DNA of 17,030 nucleotides from Candidatus Zixiibacteriota bacterium (GTDB lineage: Bacteria > Zixibacteria > MSB-5A5 > GN15 > PGXB01): positions 378,529 to 395,558 of the forward strand of contig LS998015.1 in the NCBI GenBank assembly GCA_900498245.1, written 5' to 3'. This document shows positions 15,062-17,030 of this stretch, one piece after another. The notes beneath the pieces were generated by a model. That model was not told the DNA's origin and searched no databases. It saw nothing but the letters and a program-made list of their open reading frames with translations. Position numbers and translations under genes: made by a program. The first letter of the stretch is position 1. Each line of letters starts with the position of its first letter.

Positions 15062-15258
15062 CTACCGGGTTTGATCAATTTCCAATTTGAGAGGGTTATT
15101 GGCCATATAGGCTCGTCTCTTATTAAGGTCATTTTCATCGCGGATGATGTGGTCATAGAAGCCGCGTTGCCAAAATTTTCCGGGGCCGTTCATAAGATTC
15201 ACGGATTTCAAATAGATTAGCCAATCACGAATGCAGAGAGATTTGAAATCATCAATAA
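15062..15258 (-). pseudogene. RAYT (REP-associated tyrosine transposase, Y1/IS200-like), C-terminal fragment
   Basis: The minus strand from about 15258 to a TAG stop at 15064-15062 encodes DDFKSLCIRDWLIYLKS, then GKFWQRGFYDHIIRDENDL, then RAYMANNPLKLE. The FWQRGFYDHIIRDE and YMANNP segments are the well-known C-terminal signature of RAYT transposases, single-strand-specific Y1 (HUH) enzymes that mobilise REP palindromes. Upstream the frame meets a TGA stop near 15264, and the catalytic HUH histidines and tyrosine-bearing region are missing, so this is a dead remnant of about 65 codons. It directly adjoins a REP-like hairpin on one side and a cluster of palindromes on the other. No start codon or ribosome binding site is present. 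Confidence 0.8.
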
Positions 15259-15299
15259 CATCTCACGATCGCCCCCGATGAGGGTTGAATTTTGACGCA

Positions 15300-15322
15300 G
15301 GGGCTGGTCTTGCGCCAGCCCC
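15300..15322. repeat. Hairpin, GGGGCTGG stem
   Basis: GGGGCTGG (15300-15307) pairs perfectly with CCAGCCCC (15315-15322); the 7-base loop is TCTTGCG, the exact reverse complement of the loop in the next hairpin. Confidence 0.7.
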
Positions 15323-15345
15323 GGACGGCTCTATTTTAATCATCC

Positions 15346-15366
15346 GGGCGACCGCAAGAGTCGCCC
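15346..15366. repeat. Hairpin, GGGCGAC stem
   Basis: GGGCGAC (15346-15352) pairs perfectly with GTCGCCC (15360-15366); loop CGCAAGA (7 bases). It is followed by CCTAC, also the ending of the 28-base palindrome at 15640. Confidence 0.7.
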
Positions 15367-15437
15367 CTACAATCAGAATACCGGGTCATGGCCGGAATGA
15401 CAATATGGGGACAGCCGGGCCGCGCACGGGATGTGGG

Positions 15438-15457
15438 GGTCGACCTGTGCGTCGACC
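15438..15457. repeat. Hairpin, GGTCGAC stem
   Basis: GGTCGAC (15438-15444) pairs perfectly with GTCGACC (15451-15457); loop CTGTGC (6 bases). Confidence 0.7.
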
Positions 15458-15465
15458 GGGAAAAG

Positions 15466-15485
15466 GGCGGACGCGCGGGTCCGCC
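15466..15485. repeat. Hairpin, GGCGGAC stem, relative of the hprK terminator
   Basis: GGCGGAC (15466-15472) pairs perfectly with GTCCGCC (15479-15485); loop GCGCGG. Read on the minus strand the stem is the same as at 14512-14533, the loop CCGCGC differs by one base from CGGCGC there, and CTTTT follows the right arm. Confidence 0.75.
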
Positions 15486-15499
15486 ATTATAACCGCTCG

Positions 15500-15519
15500 G
15501 GCAGATGTGGACATCTGCC
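15500..15519. repeat. Hairpin, GGCAGATGT stem
   Basis: GGCAGATGT (15500-15508) and ACATCTGCC (15511-15519) form a perfect 9-bp inverted repeat with two central bases; as a folded hairpin this is a 7-bp stem with a 6-base loop. Confidence 0.7.
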
Positions 15520-15542
15520 GCGCACGGATCGCAAACAAAGAG

Positions 15543-15560
15543 GGCACGGCGCGCCGTGCC
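15543..15560. repeat. Perfect 18-base palindrome
   Basis: GGCACGGCG (15543-15551) is followed directly by its reverse complement CGCCGTGCC (15552-15560). Folded, this gives a 7-bp stem with a CGCG loop. Confidence 0.7.
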
Positions 15561-15639
15561 GCTACGTAAGACAGAAAAAGCGGAACCACGGGGGTTTGAG
15601 CCCTGCAAAAACTACGAATGTATGATGATGCATAGAATA

Positions 15640-15667
15640 GTAGGGGCGTATTGCAATACGCCCCTAC
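15640..15667. repeat. Perfect 28-base palindrome
   Basis: GTAGGGGCGTATTG (15640-15653) is followed directly by its full reverse complement (15654-15667). Every base pairs. It is the longest perfect palindrome I see in the window. From memory, sequences of this type recur in genomes of uncultured bacteria; that cannot be checked here. Confidence 0.8.
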
Positions 15668-15678
15668 GAGATTGCGAT

Positions 15679-15719
15679 GTCGGGTTTTTCATCCGGCGTT
15701 GCCGGATTCAGAACGCGAC
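15679..15719. repeat. Nested REP-like hairpin at the 3' end of the PNP gene
   Basis: An inner perfect hairpin, ATCCGGC (15691-15697), GTT, GCCGGAT (15701-15707), is enclosed by GTCGGGTT (15679-15686) and AACGCGAC (15712-15719), which pair with one mismatch. It lies 11 bases beyond the stop codon of the minus-strand PNP gene but lacks a T-run on that strand, so any terminator role is doubtful. It begins with the same 12-mer, GATGTCGGGTTT, as the hairpin at 15010. Confidence 0.6.
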
Positions 15720-15730
15720 CTGCAAATTCG

Positions 15731-16552
15731 TTACAACTTGGCGACACAGCCGGCGATCAGTTCGCGGAGTTTGGGTTCGGCTTTGTTGGCCGTCGCGATA
15801 ATCTCATCGAGCGAACAGGCGGTCAGAGCATCGGGCAGACCCATATCGGTGATAATCGAAAACGCCAGCACCTTAGTATGCTGGTGACGCGCCGCGATAA
15901 CTTCGGGCACAGTGGACATCCCGACGACATCGGCGCCGATGGCGCGCAGGAAACGGTACTCGGCGGCGGTTTCCAGGTTCGGCCCGGCGACGGAAACATA
16001 GACCCCTTTTTTCACCGGCAGTTTCTGCTCCAAAGCGACCTGCTCGGCCAGTTTGACCAGATCTTTATCGTAGCAGTTGTACATATCGGGGAAGCGATCG
16101 CCGACGGAATTATCGTTGGGGCCGATGAGGGGATTGTTCCCGAGCAGATTGATATGATCGGTGATAATCATGATGTCGCCGCGATTGAAGAGCGGGTTGA
16201 GACCGCCGCAGGCATTGGAGACGATGAGCGTCTTGATACCGAGTTCTTTCATCACGCGGACGGGGAAGGTGACCTGTTGCAGAGAATACCCTTCGTAGTA
16301 ATGGAACCGTCCCTGCATGGCGACCACCTTTTTCCCTTGGAGAGAGCCGAAGAGGAGCCGTCCGGCATGGGACTCGACCGTTGAGACGGGAAAGTGCGGG
16401 ATGGTGCCGTAATCGACTTTAGCGGCGATTTCGATGCCATCGGCCAGCGAGCCCAACCCGGTGCCGAGGATGATGCCGATTTCCGGGGAGAGTGTGGTCT
16501 TGGTGCGGATGAAAGAAGCCGCTTCGTTTATCATCGTTTTCAAATCAGCCAT
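15731..16552 (-). CDS. punA: Purine nucleoside phosphorylase, class I trimeric type
   Basis: Cleaves purine (deoxy)ribonucleosides with phosphate to a free base and (deoxy)ribose-1-phosphate in purine salvage. I chose the ATG at 16552-16550, which has AAGGA about 8 bases upstream. The 273-residue product matches family length. By alignment from memory to human PNP: GIILGTGLG at 26-34 (phosphate loop), GRFHYYEGY at 81-89 with Arg82 and His84, NACGGLN at 113-119, GPNLETAAE at 190-198 with Glu194 for the purine ring, and GMSTVPEV at 211-218 with Ser213. The human Asn243 position, which selects 6-oxopurines, is Asp236 here (FSIITDMG), as in MTA phosphorylases, so adenine nucleosides could be accepted. 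The start overlaps the upstream DivIVA-like gene by 8 bases, implying an operon. Confidence 0.93.
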   Translation of the reverse strand: MADLKTMINEAASFIRTKTTLSPEIGIILGTGLGSLADGIEIAAKVDYGTIPHFPVSTVESHAGRLLFGSLQGKKVVAMQGRFHYYEGYSLQQVTFPVRVMKELGIKTLIVSNACGGLNPLFNRGDIMIITDHINLLGNNPLIGPNDNSVGDRFPDMYNCYDKDLVKLAEQVALEQKLPVKKGVYVSVAGPNLETAAEYRFLRAIGADVVGMSTVPEVIAARHQHTKVLAFSIITDMGLPDALTACSLDEIIATANKAEPKLRELIAGCVAKL

Positions 16553-17030
16553 TGGGATTTCCTTCCGTGTTGCCGGTATCGCGACGGAACTGGTCGACAA
16601 TTTTATCGATATCATCGCCGGACTCAGGGGGATTCTTGTATTCTCGCGGGCGGTTTTCGGGCAATTCGGGATTCATCGAATCCAGCAGGCGCATGTGCGA
16701 CTCGATATCGGCGCGCAGTTTGGCGTAGAACGACCGCCGAGCGAATTGAAATTCCTCGATTTTGGCGTCGAGTTCGGCCAGACGGCGGCGCCTTTGCTCC
16801 AGGGCCTCGTCGCGGACCCGGACGGCCTCAGCGATGACCAGTTCGGCTTCGCGCTTGGCGTTGGAGAGAATGATCTCGGCGCTTTTCTGGGCCTCGATCA
16901 CGGCGGCGCGGATGGTATCCTCGAGTCCTTTCAGGTCATTATAGTGCTGTTTGAGTGTTTCGCGTTCTTCGTTGAGTTTGAGAATTTCGACTTTGGCTTC
17001 TTCGAGGGCCGAGGCGGCCGCCTCTTTGAA
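16545..17030 (-). CDS. DivIVA-like coiled-coil protein, partial (N-terminus outside the window)
   Basis: The reading frame is open from the window edge (FKEAAASALEEAKVEIL) to a TGA at 16547-16545, giving the last 161 residues. Nearly all is predicted coiled coil: KLNEERETLKQHYNDL, then IEAQKSAEIILSNAKREAELVIAEA, a typical DivIVA-family segment, then a charged REALEQRRRRLAELDAKIEEF-like stretch. A hydrophilic C-terminal tail (about the last 45 residues) ends GNPNG. DivIVA proteins bind curved membrane and organise division or polar growth; an equivalent role here is inference because the membrane-binding N-terminus is not visible. The stop overlaps the PNP start by 8 bases, so the two genes are probably co-translated. 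Confidence 0.82.
   Translation of the reverse strand, partial: FKEAAASALEEAKVEILKLNEERETLKQHYNDLKGLEDTIRAAVIEAQKSAEIILSNAKREAELVIAEAVRVRDEALEQRRRRLAELDAKIEEFQFARRSFYAKLRADIESHMRLLDSMNPELPENRPREYKNPPESGDDIDKIVDQFRRDTGNTEGNPNG

Larger units (their letters stand above)
15259..15639. other. Palindrome cluster, no coding content
   Basis: This gene-free stretch contains seven hairpins with different stems, listed individually, in mostly GC-rich DNA. The linkers include an 11-base direct repeat GCCGCGCACGG at 15419-15429 and 15517-15527. Open frames crossing the stretch have low-complexity, Arg/Gly/Pro-rich translations and no ribosome binding sites, so I do not call genes. Confidence 0.65.

Noticed and set aside
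15300-15667. Possible CRISPR array
   Set aside because: The hairpin stems differ from one another, spacing is irregular (about 28 to 102 bases between centres), and there are no identical direct repeats of CRISPR length and no cas genes.
15691-15707. ATCCGGC/GCCGGAT hairpin as terminator of the PNP gene
   Set aside because: On the minus strand the hairpin is followed by GAAAAACCC, not a T-run, so intrinsic termination is not supported.
15285-15801. Several Arg/Pro-rich open frames across the palindrome cluster
   Set aside because: Their length results from GC-rich palindromes lacking stops; translations are low-complexity and lack starts with ribosome binding sites.
15677-16384. A 235-codon + strand open frame
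   Set aside because: It overlaps the PNP gene in antisense and begins inside a REP-like hairpin.

Overview
The window looks like chromosomal DNA of a bacterium with moderate GC content, sparse rho-independent terminators and many short intergenic palindromes. The gene repertoire suggests a Gram-negative-like member of the FCB group or a related candidate phylum (Zixibacteria-like is my best guess). It has a single-chain alpha2-type glycyl-tRNA synthetase, an HPr kinase without PTS genes beside it, lipoproteins with a Cys-Ser-Asp-Asp-Asp N-terminus, an exported outer-membrane-like protein and a REP-associated transposase remnant. The taxonomic call is an inference from gene content and has not been checked by a search.

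Layout. 1-1175: a small four-helix membrane protein (+) and a DUF6125-like cysteine-cluster protein (-), convergent. 1267-5068: a + strand housekeeping run of an FtsB/DivIC-like septum protein, recO and glyS, with an AT-rich AlbA_2 (Schlafen-like) gene wedged between recO and glyS and bracketed by two palindromes. 5251-6325: a second AT-rich insert of two overlapping unknown genes, a membrane protein and a small acidic protein ending in DDDLPF, which matches the SSB C-terminal interaction peptide. 6512-7962: a secreted DUF1579-like protein and a convergent lipoprotein. 8212-11149: a translationally coupled pair, an APC amino-acid permease fused to two UspA domains and a TM-helix (MscS-related) membrane protein. 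11454-13458: an outer-membrane-like protein and a secreted two-PDZ protein with a strong terminator. 13521-14540: hprK with its own terminator. 14541-15730: a gene-free stretch holding a truncated RAYT transposase and a dense cluster of palindromes. 15731-17030 (-): purine nucleoside phosphorylase, 8 bp overlapped by the 3' end of a DivIVA-like coiled-coil gene that runs off the window.

The most interesting points are (i) the SSB-tail peptide on a protein that is not recognisably an OB-fold protein; (ii) the 14.5-15.7 kb zone, where about ten hairpins with different stems but similar geometry (mostly 6-9 bp stems, 6-7 nt loops, some shared loop words) lie around a RAYT fragment and between two REP-like hairpins that begin with the same 12-mer; (iii) the hprK terminator, which appears to be a member of that hairpin family; and (iv) AT-rich accessory genes inserted on both sides of glyS.
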